Assembly (NCBI GenBank): GCA_008000375.1
Contig: SMOI01000097.1
Coordinates: forward strand, 54,484-104,188
DNA length: 49,705 nt
Direction: 5' to 3'
Source of the DNA: Poteriospumella lacustris
Taxonomy: Eukaryota; Sar; Chrysophyceae; Chromulinales; Dinobryaceae
Numbering within the stretch: the stretch's first letter is position 1; every line of letters begins with the position of its first letter. Shown here piece by piece: positions 29,290-40,900 of the stretch. Below the pieces are notes generated by a model. That model searched no databases and had not been told where the DNA came from. It worked only from the letters and a program-made list of their open reading frames with translations. Position numbers and translations under genes: made by a program.

Positions 29290-29854
29290 TTGGAAATATT
29301 ATTTGAAGTTGAATTTGAATTCACAGAAAAAGACGAGTGTGCGTGTGACCCGCTATGCAACTTCGGGGGCAAAAGTCCGTTTTCGGAATTCCTCAGGAGA
29401 AAACCATTTTCCGTGTAACCGGCCCCTATTGCGGAGCAAGGTGGACGATTCAAAGCTGTTTTGGATGATTATGCTTATTTCATCCCAAAATAATTCACCA
29501 ACTCATCGCCGACGTCTTGGCAGACCTAACGTCCGAAAACGTTTCGCAAAAACAGTGTTAAAGTAGTGTACAAACATTCCGCGGAGTGGTGTGTAGGAGC
29601 GTAAGCGAAAGTTGTCGCCAACCATTGCGAGCTTTTAAGTTCAACCTGTTCCACCGTCGACTCGCCCGTTGAGTGCATAGCTCTGCGACTTCGATCATCG
29701 TGTGGTCGTCGACGTGTACGTGCGTTGGATCCACTTTCTCCATCAATTCACGACACCACAGCAACACCTGTGTGCAATGGAGCGCATTGTGAGAACCGAC
29801 GAATCCACAACACCCTACTGTAAAATTCCATGGTCATTCATGTTCTCATGCCTA
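29290..29854. other. No assignable gene beyond the short MAASL frame
   Basis: The 47-codon plus frame (29275-29418) ends at TAA and is Cys/Phe-rich with no motif. A minus frame 29558-29767 is unrecognised. Confidence 0.4.
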
Positions 29855-30412
29855 TCACAAGGGGAAGCCCCCCTTTGGCCATCTGCGGAGCCTGAAACTC
29901 CTAGCTTTACTGGCTTTCTCGTCAACAATGATAAATTGTCTGGAAACACCCGCTGTCTTCATGCGCTTGTTAAGCCCATCAGCAAAACGTCGAATTTGTT
30001 TATGTAGATCTTCATCAACTGAATTGTGCACGAAAGTGTCCAAATTCTCATCTTGGAAATACAGAACACCCCGACACACGTCCTCGAAGCTGGCATAAGC
30101 TTGGCGTAAGCTCGAAATAACATTAGCATAAGCTTCCTCGAAGCTGGCGGACTCACTGTTCTCAGTGTGGGCAGCTGAAGCTGCCTTTGTGGGTTTCGAC
30201 AAGACATGAGGATACCAAGACATGAGCATAACATGACGGGACTTTCCCATCTGCCCGTGACGGCCGGCAGGTTGGCAGTCAACGCGAGGTGACCCACAAA
30301 TGGTAGGCTTGTTCGCCTGAACGACACTGCGGCATGAGGAGCATCTGTTGCGCGTGGTGTGTTTGCCTCTTGGTCCCCTTACCTGGAAGTGGTGGTTGTC
30401 GACGGGAATCAC
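29855..30412 (-). CDS. Unrecognised Cys-containing protein fragment, possibly a transposase C-terminus
   Basis: 185 codons with no ATG at the start. It opens with HHFQVRGPRGKHTTRNRCSS then CRSVVQANKPTICGSPRVDC, a CxxC followed by two more Cys with K-x-x-x-x-C spacing, which loosely recalls the cysteine-rich C-terminal domain of piggyBac-type transposases. The rest (SFEEAYANVISSLRQAYASF; VHNSVDEDLHKQIRRFADGL) is helical and not recognised. Between them TTCCTCGAAGCTGGC recurs. I cannot join it to a catalytic core, so treat the piggyBac idea as a guess. Confidence 0.3.
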   Translation of the reverse strand: MIPVDNHHFQVRGPRGKHTTRNRCSSCRSVVQANKPTICGSPRVDCQPAGRHGQMGKSRHVMLMSWYPHVLSKPTKAASAAHTENSESASFEEAYANVISSLRQAYASFEDVCRGVLYFQDENLDTFVHNSVDEDLHKQIRRFADGLNKRMKTAGVSRQFIIVDEKASKARSFRLRRWPKGGFPL

Positions 30413-31014
30413 CCGGACGATGAACCTACATGAGACAGGGATAAGGACAAGATAGGTTTGTGCGACCGTGTTGACGTAGACGGTTTAGGCGGATAAATGT
30501 TACACGGATGTGTGGTCTCTGCTTTGTGATGTGATTTGACTGGGTCTCGGACGGGCTACGGGCAACATCCGGTACGTGGTACGGTCACGCGGGGTAGCCA
30601 ATTGGTGGCAGCCCAGAAGCTACCAAGGCGCCTGAAATGTCCCTGGCGAGGGAGATGTACGGCGACCTTGGCATAGTCCCATGCTCGCTGTTGCGAGCGC
30701 AGGAGTTGCTGAAATGTCCACCCTGGCGAAGGACGCAGCTGTGTGCTGGCGTGACGCCAACGATGCGTTTCGCAGTTGCGTGTGCATGTTCATTGGTCAC
30801 TGATGAGCGCTCCAGTCGAGGCTTGCGCGGAGTTGGTTGTCGCCCTCAGGGGTTTGCAAAGACCTTCCATTGTGGGTTTGTTTCCGCGGTTGGCACTGCT
30901 GACCCTGTACAACCGCAGACGACGCGAGCAGGCGCGTAGACGTGATAATCATCCATAAACATGGCGTCTCGGAAGTTCTCAAAGTATCCTCCACTTTCTC
31001 CTTGTCGCAACCCG
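30413..31014. other. No assignable gene
   Basis: Contains a degenerate direct repeat around 30635-30735 (GAAATGTCCctggcga...; GAAATGTCCaccctggcga). Frames on both strands lack motifs. Confidence 0.4.
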
Positions 31015-31250
31015 CCCAGTCATAATATATTTCAAGACAACCTGTCGACAAAATATATGGCTGGGGCGAGGTGGTGCAAGCGTGAAAACAGGACACTCCA
31101 AGCATATCAATGTGCGGTTCTTCTTCGTAAAGCAGCACATTGACGTCGACGACTTTAAGATCCAGCAGCTACCGAAGGACGCCAGGACCGCCTATACGCT
31201 AACGAAGCCGCTATTGGGCATCAATTTTACAAACTACCTGCAAACTTGAT
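31015..31250 (+). mobile_element. Copia RNase H C-terminal fragment
   Basis: FQDNLSTKYMAG and then, after a frame change, HSKHINVRFFFVKQHIDVDD and AYTLTKPLLGINF match the Copia RNase H end (QDNxS; K-H-I-x-V-R-x-x-F; L-T-K-P-L-x-G). It lies just upstream of an RT fragment, so the order is inverted relative to an intact element: either two elements abut or it was rearranged. Confidence 0.6.
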
Positions 31251-31344
31251 GAACCACCCCATGAACTATGCTGCAATAGCTGCAAGTAGGTAAGCTCTGC
31301 CAAACTGCAGCAAAACTCCTAACAGCAAAAGCATTCACAATGTG

Positions 31345-31860
31345 CTGCCGTAGAGCAAGTGGCTTGCGGAGCGTTTGACAAAATCAAAGCGCGGTTAGAG
31401 GCAGGTGGGCATCAAACGGATCCGAACGTGAACCTCACTGGCGAGAAAAGCAATTTCACTGCCAGGCACGAAACGGTCCTGGTGGTACTGACGCTGGCAG
31501 CGAAACAGCAACTCGACTTTCCTGGTGCCTATCTGCACGGGAAGCTCGCCGACCGCCTCGTCTTGCGCCCTCCAAAGAATCTCGTAGAGATCTTCCAGAA
31601 GATCTGTCATACCAGTAGCCCAACGGCGCATTCCTCGTGCAGCTCAAAGGGCCCTTCTTGGCCTTCCATAAGCGGCGAAATACTCACCGCCTTGTATATT
31701 AAACTCGGTTAGGAAAGGAATACAGACAACCAATGTTTGTACAATAACACGGAAGATGAGCCGGTGTCATACATATCACTGCATGTTGACGATGTCTTAC
31801 ATACCTTCTCGTGCGAAAGTCTCCGAGCTAAAATTGCACGAATAGCACCGATTCCTGCAA
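31345..31860 (+). mobile_element. Copia RT fragment
   Basis: GAFDKIKARLEAGGHQTDPN, LTLAAKQQLDFPGAYLHGKL and, after a stop, SYISLHVDDVLHTFSCE (VDD active-site box) follow Copia RT order. The GAYLHG box aligns with GAYLNE of the 12-kb copy but the sequences are diverged, so this is a different Copia family. Confidence 0.6.
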
Positions 31861-34850
31861 GAAGAGTACGGGGAATTACTATAAGACTTATAGATCCCAA
31901 ACTTCCCAAACAACACCCCAGAACCCAAACCCAACGCTGACCTTCAGTTTCCTCACTCAGGTGCACATCGGCGATTCTGCACTGTAACGTTGGCCTTCTA
32001 CTTCGCAACAATGTGGCGACAAACACTTTCTCAACAAAGCTTATATGCGCAAGAAAAGGATTTCGTGGATAATATTCCATGAACACCCAATAAAAAATGG
32101 AGAAGTGGCTGAAAATACCGCTCCACTTAAACGTTTCGGTTTAAGACGCGGTGTACAGTAACCAAGCATACCGTCAACGAGAAAAACGAGATTTTATTCT
32201 GACCCTAACCGCTTACATGGGAATGATGCTCGTTATCCTTATCTTCATTTTTGCCATAAAGACAGTTTTCATGTTGTTGGAAATCCTGTATAAGCTCTTA
32301 CTAATTATACCACTTGCAGGATGTTTATCCGGTAAGCACTGAGCCACCTGCGACATTCGGAGTTGCGTTAATGAAGAACGAGCACAAATCCACGTAGATG
32401 AAGATGGGCCAATGGATTTGTTTCACAAGATGATTCCTGTGTGCCTATTGCCTGTTCAGCGAATTGTGCGTCGGTTTCAATCCATTTTAATAGCCGCCTG
32501 CGGACCGTTCGGATCTGATTTAACGGATTGCCGTTGGATACATAAACACTTAAGCATACGAAAATCTCGGTTCTTATTCAACGGTAATGCCATCTGTGGT
32601 GCTTTCAGAAGATGGATAGATTTTTTATCTCGAAGCCGATATCGCCGTTAGACACAGTCCATAATGAAGGCGACCAAGGCGACGGTGTTGAGGGCGAGGA
32701 TGACGAAGGAGAACTTAGGAAAGAAGGTGAAACAAGTTATCGGACAGACGGGGAAGGGTTCCCTCGATTGTTTCCTTTGCCTGCAAGTTGGTCACTGACA
32801 TTCCTTTGAATTTGACGTAAATTCATTCACTTAAGCTTCAAGGGCCCATCGTACTTGGATTAATCAAGTCTTTGAACTACTCGCTGTTTGGTAACGGCGT
32901 GTACCACGTGGAGCAGAGCGCAGCCCATTTGTCGTTTTATCCGCAGTAACAAGTGGTGAGCTATTATCCGCGGTGAGCTATTTGGTAACAAGTCGTGTTT
33001 AGAAAGCTTTGGGCTTTGTGGACATTGAAATCCTGTTCAGCCTTGCTTCCTTTTTCTTTTTTCGAATGGGTTTCGACTGGGACCAATTTGGTGTTTTTGG
33101 TGCTCCAACTATTTTTCGTTTACTTCAAATTCATCGCGGGGGGCTTAGAGTTGGACGTCCGGACGGCGAGATCTGGAACTGGTTGTTTCCTGTTATTCCC
33201 CTTCAGCTGAGGGATCGCTTAGCGATCACTAACACCTAAAAACGATTCCAAGCCAATAGATGATTCCTCCTTTTTGCTTCAGAGATCTTGCCACGTGATC
33301 ACAATGCCCGTGTGCCCACGTCCTTTCGCATGGGCGAGATAGATTGTATCGGCGTACAGGTGTACTCTCGGTTCATCTTTTTTGAATTGCAGACAAGTAT
33401 TTTGAGTTTTGATGAGATGTTGTCGATCAAGAGATCAAGCAAGAGGCCCACGGCTTGAGTCGTGAGTGAGCTGTGAGACTGTACTTGTATTAATATTCAT
33501 CATTTGTAGTCGTTGTCATTTTATATAACATACGGTGTCACTAAGGGTCCTCGCGCTTATCTCGAACACAACCGTAAACTCCGCAAGCTTGAGACTCGAA
33601 GAGATCCCGTTTCCCACTCAGACTTGGTGGTGTGTCGCAACGCTCTCTGTTGCACGGTGCTGTCGGCCTAAACGTCAAGGTGCTGTTTTCAATGCTAAAT
33701 AGAAAGCATATGTGTTTGATACCCAACGTGCGTTCAGTACAACGCGACATTGGTAGTTGTTTTTTCGACCTTATGGGCCGTGGACAGCGGTATTCTGCAT
33801 CAACAGACACGAATAACAAACTGAATGAGCCTCTACAAGACTTGAAAGCAAGATTGATATGTCACTGGCCATATCAATCTGGTGTTTATCATGGAGTGGC
33901 ATTCCGGCTGCACGTACTTCACAGTTTTCATCAAAACGAACTTCACGGAGTCACGGTCATCGGCGTGACCGTGCCCATCAGACGGTATGACTCCATCGTC
34001 ATGCAATAAAAACAAAACCACGGATTATTCCAATTGGTAACGAAAGGACCAGACTTAAATACTTGTAACTCATATTTTAACGTCAAATAAAGCGTTTCCT
34101 AAGGTTTGGAGTGGCTGGAATCGTCTGTCTGTCGGTCGTACCTAAGAACCCGTACAAATCGGACATATACTAGTACTATATTCAGTATATGATGCGAAAT
34201 ATATTGAATAAAACACTTTTTTAGGAACGAAATGGAAACGCAAACGAACAAATGGAGTTACTTTTGTCAATTACGTCGAAGGAGTCAGCTTATGTGGGAG
34301 TCAGGGAGATGAAATGAAAAAGAAAAGAGTAGTGGAAGACATTGCAAGGAAACCAACTGACTAATGCGGCTAAATCTACGGCTACAGGAAGACCTCAAAA
34401 GGAAAGGAAACCAACAGAACAAGAACGGCCATTGGCCAAGGTTTACTTTGCTACGACTAAACGAAACGAATACGCTACACATGCAGAAGTCCTACAGAAA
34501 CTACACAGTATGATCTCTACGCTGGCGATACGTCATACAGTACACACCGAACCGATACAGTCTCGATAACGTGCGCCACATCGCTTGGTCAACACAGCGA
34601 CAAGGGAGTCTAATGGCAATACAACTCAGTCAGCAACAACGAATGTCCAGGAAGCAACAAGAGAAACCAAAAAGAGAGACCAGCGAATGAGGGAAGATAA
34701 ATGAGAGAAAGGAGACGTAGTAGAAGATAATGCGAAGTGTACAGCGTGCAGTTTATGCGAATTCATCAACGAAATCCGAGAGCGGGCGACCAGCAACAAA
34801 ATCAAAACGCGTGATCACAACAACAACAACGAAAAAGAAGAAGAACCCAC
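31861..34850. other. No assignable gene
   Basis: A plus peptide at 32151-32342 is hydrophobic (MLVILIFIFAIKTVFMLLEI) but starts with GTG and has no homology I know. Frames at 33009-33239 and 33632-34009 are unrecognised. AT-rich DNA at 34140-34230 includes TATACTAGTACTATATTCAG. No LTRs or coding motifs were seen. Confidence 0.4.
33851..33880. repeat. Perfect hairpin, 11-bp arms
   Basis: AGATTGATATG and CATATCAATCT around an 8-nt loop. A second one (CACGGTCA/TGACCGTG) lies about 100 bases downstream near 33952-33973. Confidence 0.6.
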
Positions 34851-34973
34851 TGCCCGACACAGCAGGTCAAAAGACGTAAAACGAAACAAAAAGGGGGGTG
34901 GTGGGAAAACGACGGAGCGATCCGTAGCCTCTTACTCAACGTAGTCATATCCGCACTCATCACATGGCAATGC

Positions 34974-37900
34974 TTAGACCTCAAATAATGTCCGAGACGA
35001 AGCGTCGAATGTGACATCACTGCCAGCGATCCACGAGGATTCCGACGGAACCGTTACGGTGGTCAACTCATAGTCACTGTTGATGGAACTGCTACCTGTC
35101 GAGGCCGATGACGTCGCCGACGACGACAATGGTATTGATGCGAACGGACTAACGGCTGGTGACGATGGAGAAGAGGAGGAAGCTGGATATGCCTCGTCGT
35201 CGATACTCTCCCACGGTGGTAGTGACGACGCATCGCTGTGCTGCGACAAGGCGTCGGCGTCGGCGTCCTCCTCGTTATCTTCCAATGACGAGGGTGCGGG
35301 CGAGGTGTTCAACGAGGTAAAGGACAGGGAGAAGGACAGCGCCTGTGACGATGATGCGGATGACTCCATCGACGAGAAGTGCTCGGACCAGTTCGAATAG
35401 TCTGACACGAGAGACGATGCGTTCGACGAAGCTGGGCGATGTAGTGATGACGAGGCATCGGAGAAGAGCGACCACTTCAACGACAATGACAAGGATGCCG
35501 ACGAAACCGCCGAGGAGTCCAACAAATGGTCGCTGGAGTTCACCGGAGGCGGCATATCGATGAGCGGAGGCTGCGTGGTATCGGCGGATCCCGCCACATC
35601 GAAGCCATCGGTCGTTACCTTCGCCCGAACGATGGTCGCATACATGTCGCGCAACACCCAGGTCAACAGCGACAAAAACGGCACCATCAAAACCAGCCAC
35701 ACAATCAACTGGTCTTTCCAGGTGCCCTGTCGACCATCGAGAATCGGCTGTACGAACGCCATCCACACGTACAGCACCAACGCCACCAGAAACGTCGTAC
35801 CCAACGACACCATCGTCTCCAACACCTGCGGGGAACACCACACCCACCAACGTAGCCACGTCGACGTCGGAGGTGTCACCAGCGTCGATCCCTCGGTGTC
35901 TCGTACGTATCGCTGTGTCTCTGTGATCAGCTGCGTCTCTTCGGGGAACACGGCCTCTCGACCGGCCATCAGCAGGGGCGATATCCAAAGGGAACCATTG
36001 ACCGGAGCGGTTGAATCGTCGCCGGCTGCGTCCAACCCGACGATGCTGGCCGGCTGCAGCCCGTCGACCTTGTCTATCGCCTCCAGCGACGGGACCTTGG
36101 TCACCGCCAGTCGATGCACCGGACGTTGAAGCGACTGCGACCACGCGGCCACCATCGTCCGCAACTGCGACCCGATCGACGCATACAACACGTGACTCGG
36201 CAACCAACAGTCCAAGATCAACACCTCCCCCAACTGACACATGAAGATGTCCGTCAGCCACTCCACCATCACCGCCTTGAAGAACGACACCTGCCAGGCA
36301 AAGCCCCGGACCGCCGCCTTCGACAACAGGAAGTACAACGAGCCCGCATGAATACAGAGCAACAGACCCATCAGCAACCATCGTAGCCCCGTCCGATAGT
36401 CACGCAGCATCATCGCCCATCGTGACGACGACGACGGCTCCGCCTCGTTCGATGGCACCAACGGTCGACGTCGGTGGTTATTGGCTCGCGTTTCAAACCA
36501 GCGCATCAACGAGCGCACGAAGAGCACTTGCCGTGGGGTGGGCAAGGGCTCAGAGGATGGCGTGGTCGCGGCGAGGGAAGCCAGCGCCAAGTCGTTGAGC
36601 AGCACCCACAGAATGACGGTGCCATCGGCGGTGCCGGTCTCTGGTACAGCGGCGGACAGTGTCCGCTCGGTCATCGCATCAACGACGACGGTGGTGGAGG
36701 GTTCCCAGTCATCTGCTGGACGGTGCTGCTGCGATCGTCGTCGCGTGGCAACGATCCAACGTTGACGTGCACGACGCACGGGCGATAGAATGGTCAGTTC
36801 GGTCAGGACACGCAGCAGATCTTGTTGTTTCAGGCTCAGGACACCGGTCAGATGGTGCAGTTGAATGCTGATGGGCGGTACCAACGACGGCGATGCGCCG
36901 AGAGCGGCTGCTGCTGTCGCTGCTGCGGTGGCAGCTGCTGTGGCAGTCGCGGCGTTGGGGCTGGGCTGTCCCAGGACACCGACGTGTCTCCGTCGTTGAA
37001 ATCGCGTCGTACCGGCAGCAGCAGAAGCAGTCGCAGCCGCCGCAACGGGGCCCACGGGAGTGGACGTGAGCCCCATCGACGACGCTCGACGTCGAAGGGC
37101 CGTCACCACGGCACCACCCATCGCCACCACGCTGCTGCTGCTGCTGTTCCGTCGCGGCTGTGGATCGTTGTGTCGATCTTCGCTGGCTTCCAACCGCTCA
37201 AACTCCTGTTCCAAGAAGCGAAAGATGTGGTCCAACGCGTACGAGACGATGTTCGTCACGATCGACGCGATGACGAACGAGATCAGAAAGGCGATCACCG
37301 ACGCGTTGTCCTCGTTCATCCGACAGACGATCGAGGACGCCGCCTCGTTGCCCGCCGCATCGGTGGCGTCGGTAACCGTCGCACGACTGACCACACGACC
37401 ACTCACCGACTCCGTCACCAACGCGGCGGTCACGGCCGCGTCATCGACGTCCTTCACCGCGTCCCCCAACCAGCGACACGTGTTCGCCGTCGGGTCGAAC
37501 AGCGTCTTCCGATACAAACACAGCGCCTGCGTCTGCTGCGCCTCGCAAAAGCCATCGTCCACCGGCGACTGCAGATCGTACAAGATCGCCAACACGAAAC
37601 ACGACACCGTCAGCGACGTCAGGATCAACCCCGTGTCCAACACCACGCGCTTCCGACTGAACCGGTCCAAATACTGCCACGACGGACCCACACACGCCCA
37701 CTGACTGCTGCGCAAGGCGATCGCACACGTGCGGAAGTACATGTGCGTCGTGACCACGGTCTCGCCCCATCGCCCATACCAATGCCGCCCCGGCACCAAC
37801 ACCGCCGGCACCAAGCTCGTCAGATACGTCTTCAGCGACGCCAACGACGACGACACTGACGACGACGACGATTGCGGCGGCGTTGACAACAACGGCGCCA

Positions 37901-40900
37901 CCGCGGCACTGGTCGACGGTACTGGCGACGACGCAGCCGACACAGCCGACGCCTTGGCACCGAACCTAAACGGTAGACCCGGCGCGAACCGCAACAACAA
38001 CGGACCCTGCAGCGCCAACACCGTCAGCAACGCCGTCACCCACAACCCTCCGAACGTCACCCACACGATCTGCGACTGCTGTGCCAGCGACGCACTCGAC
38101 GCCAGACCCACCACCGCCACCGTCGCGTCCAAGTCACTCGACACGAACCCCGAAAACGCCGCCACCGTGATCCGACCGTTCAGCGCCAACAACGCCGCCG
38201 TCGTCGCGTTGCTCGCCCCACTCGTGTCGTACCCGCACCGACACACCACCGACGACCCCACCGTCGTCGCCTGGCAGTAGTCGCTGCTGATGATCGCGTT
38301 CGACTGCACATTCACCACCGTACACACCGTCTGCGCCACCGGACACGTGCGCCGCACCACCGCCGACGCCGCGCCCGTGCAGGTCACGTTCATCCACACC
38401 TTCGACTGCCGACAGTACAGCGACGCCGTCGACGGCACGCCCAGCGTGCAGTTCACCCGCAGCTGCGTCCTGTCCGCCACATAATACGTCGCGTCGGTCA
38501 GCTGCAAGGTCGTTTCAAACGTCGGCAGCGACACCGTGGTCGACGAACGGTTCGCATTCACCGACACGACCTGCACCGTGACCACCTCCGACGACAACTG
38601 ATACGACACGGTCATACTCGAGTTGCTGACGGAGGAATGGTTCGACGTCGACGAGGTCGTGACCGTCAGCGTCGGGAAGAACGACGGAGACAACTGAATC
38701 ACCGACAACAGCACGCCCAACACGCTGTTGCTGTAGCTGCTGCCCATGTGCGAGACGTCGATGGCGACCGTGTTCAACGACGAAGGCACCGTCACTCGCA
38801 AGACTTGCGTGCCGTTGACGCTGCTGTTGCGGTTCGCGAGGGCGATGGCCAGCAACGACGCGACGGTCATCGACACCTGCGTGTCGTTGGAGCTGAAGGT
38901 GATCGTGCGACTGACAATCGACGTGTTGGACAGCAGCAGCGACGTCAACGACGACGAGACCGCCCCCAGCATCTTGCTGATCGCGTCCAAATACTGCGCC
39001 ACCGGCAAACTGCGGTTGTACAGCTCCAGCCCCGACAGACCGTTCAACACCAACGACGGCTGCGACGTCGGCTGGATCGAAGGCTGCCCGGTGGGGTGGC
39101 CGCTGGGTTGCGACGACGGGCACCGTGACGGCTGCGACGTCGGATGCCGAGACGGTGTCGAGATCGGCTGCTGCGAGGGCTCACTGGACGGCTGCGTCGA
39201 TGGCTGCCACGAGGGCAGTCGACTAGGCTGGCCACTTGGGTGAGTAGACGGCTGCCCGGTGGGAGAGGACGATGGGGACGTAGACGGCTGCGACGATGGG
39301 GCGGTGGACGGTTGGCTCGATGGCGGTGTCGAGGGAGCGGTGGAAGGGTGACTCGAGGGCTGCCACGAGGGCTGGTGACTGGGTTGTCGAGTGGGCTGCG
39401 TGGACGGTGACGTACTAGGTGCTGCGGTTGGGGACGCCGATGGCTGTGCGGATGGCGTTTGGGAAGGCGGTGTCGATGGCTGCGATGTGGGACAGCCACT
39501 CGGCTGAGCGGACGGTTGACCCGTCGGTGGCCTCGATGGAGGACGGGTTGGTTGCGCGGTTGGTCGACTGCTCGGCTGACCAGACGGCGGTTGTGACGGC
39601 TGCGCTGTGGGATCCACGAGGGACTCTGTCGGTTGACTGGTGGGGACTCGAGTAGGAGAGGAGGAAGGGAGATGACTGGGTTGACCAGTGGGTGCCCGCG
39701 ATGGCTGAGACGACGGCGGTTGCGTTGGTTGACCACTGGGGCTGCGTGTGGGTTGTTGCGTTGGTTGTTGCGTCGGTGGAGACGACGGTTGGGCAGTGGG
39801 TTGACTCGAGGGAGAGCGTGATGGTTTGGTCGAAGGCCGTGTCGTAGGTACAGACGATGGCATCCTGGAAGGGTAGGCGGACGGCTGTATCGACGGCTGA
39901 GAAGACGGTGACGACGTTGGTTGACTGGACGGTTGGCGGGAAGGACGCAGGGTTGGTTGGGCAGACGGTGGTGCAGAGGGACACTGCGTAGGAGACCTGG
40001 TCGGTTGCCCGCTCGGTTGGGCGGAAGGAGATCCCGAGGGTTGCGTCGTAGGTTGCATCGATGGTGTCCGTGATGGTTGTGCACTGGGTCGAAGCGTGGG
40101 CTGCCTTGATGGGCTATCGGTTGGCGGAGACGTTGGTTGTGCGGATGGTGTCGATGACGGGATTGTCGTAGGCAGTGCCGATGGCTGAACGGTTGGCAAC
40201 GCGGTGGGTTGTCTGGAGGGAATTGCAGATGGCTGCGTGCTGGGCTGACCCGAAGGTTGTGACGTGGGCAGGTTCGTTGGCTGGGAAGATGGCGAGGCCG
40301 TTGACTGATGCGACGGTTGACTGGAAGGTTGACTGGACGGTTGCCGCGAGGGTTGCATCGACGGCTGTTGACTCGGCGTTGTCGTCGGTTGGTCCGTAGG
40401 TTGAGACGAAGGCTGGCTACTGGGCCTCCTAGTCGGTTCTCGAGACGGTTGTGTAGATGGTAACGAACTGGGTTGAGCTGTAGGCCAGCTGATCGGCTGT
40501 ATTGATGGCTGTGCAGTTGGTGGAGAAGACGGCGTCGTCGATGGTTGCATTGTTGGCTGTGATGATGGTTGACGAGACGGTTGACCGGACGGTCGACTCG
40601 ACGGGTGCAACGTCGGTTGACACGTCGGCTGCCCCGTCGGTTGTACGGTGGGTTGTTTGGATGGCTGAGCAGAGGGGTGACTGGCAGGTTGCTGTGTGGG
40701 TTGTGTGGATGGTTGCGTGGAGGGTTGCTGTGACGGCTGTCGCGATGGACGCGACGAGGGTTGGGACGTGGGTTGTTGGGTGGGTTGTCGAGATGGCTGC
40801 GATGACGGTTGAGTGGTTGGCGCCTGTGAGGGTTGGCATGAGGGTTGGCAGGAAGGTTGTGCGGTCGGCTGCGTCGATGGTTGACGTGACGGTTGACGTG

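Noticed and set aside
35275-37859. Long plus- and alternative-frame minus ORFs (35275-36381, 36822-37859, 37729-38280) over the giant gene
   Set aside because: They lie wholly opposite or out of frame with the 3,399-codon gene and are Arg/His-rich shadow frames caused by its codon bias.
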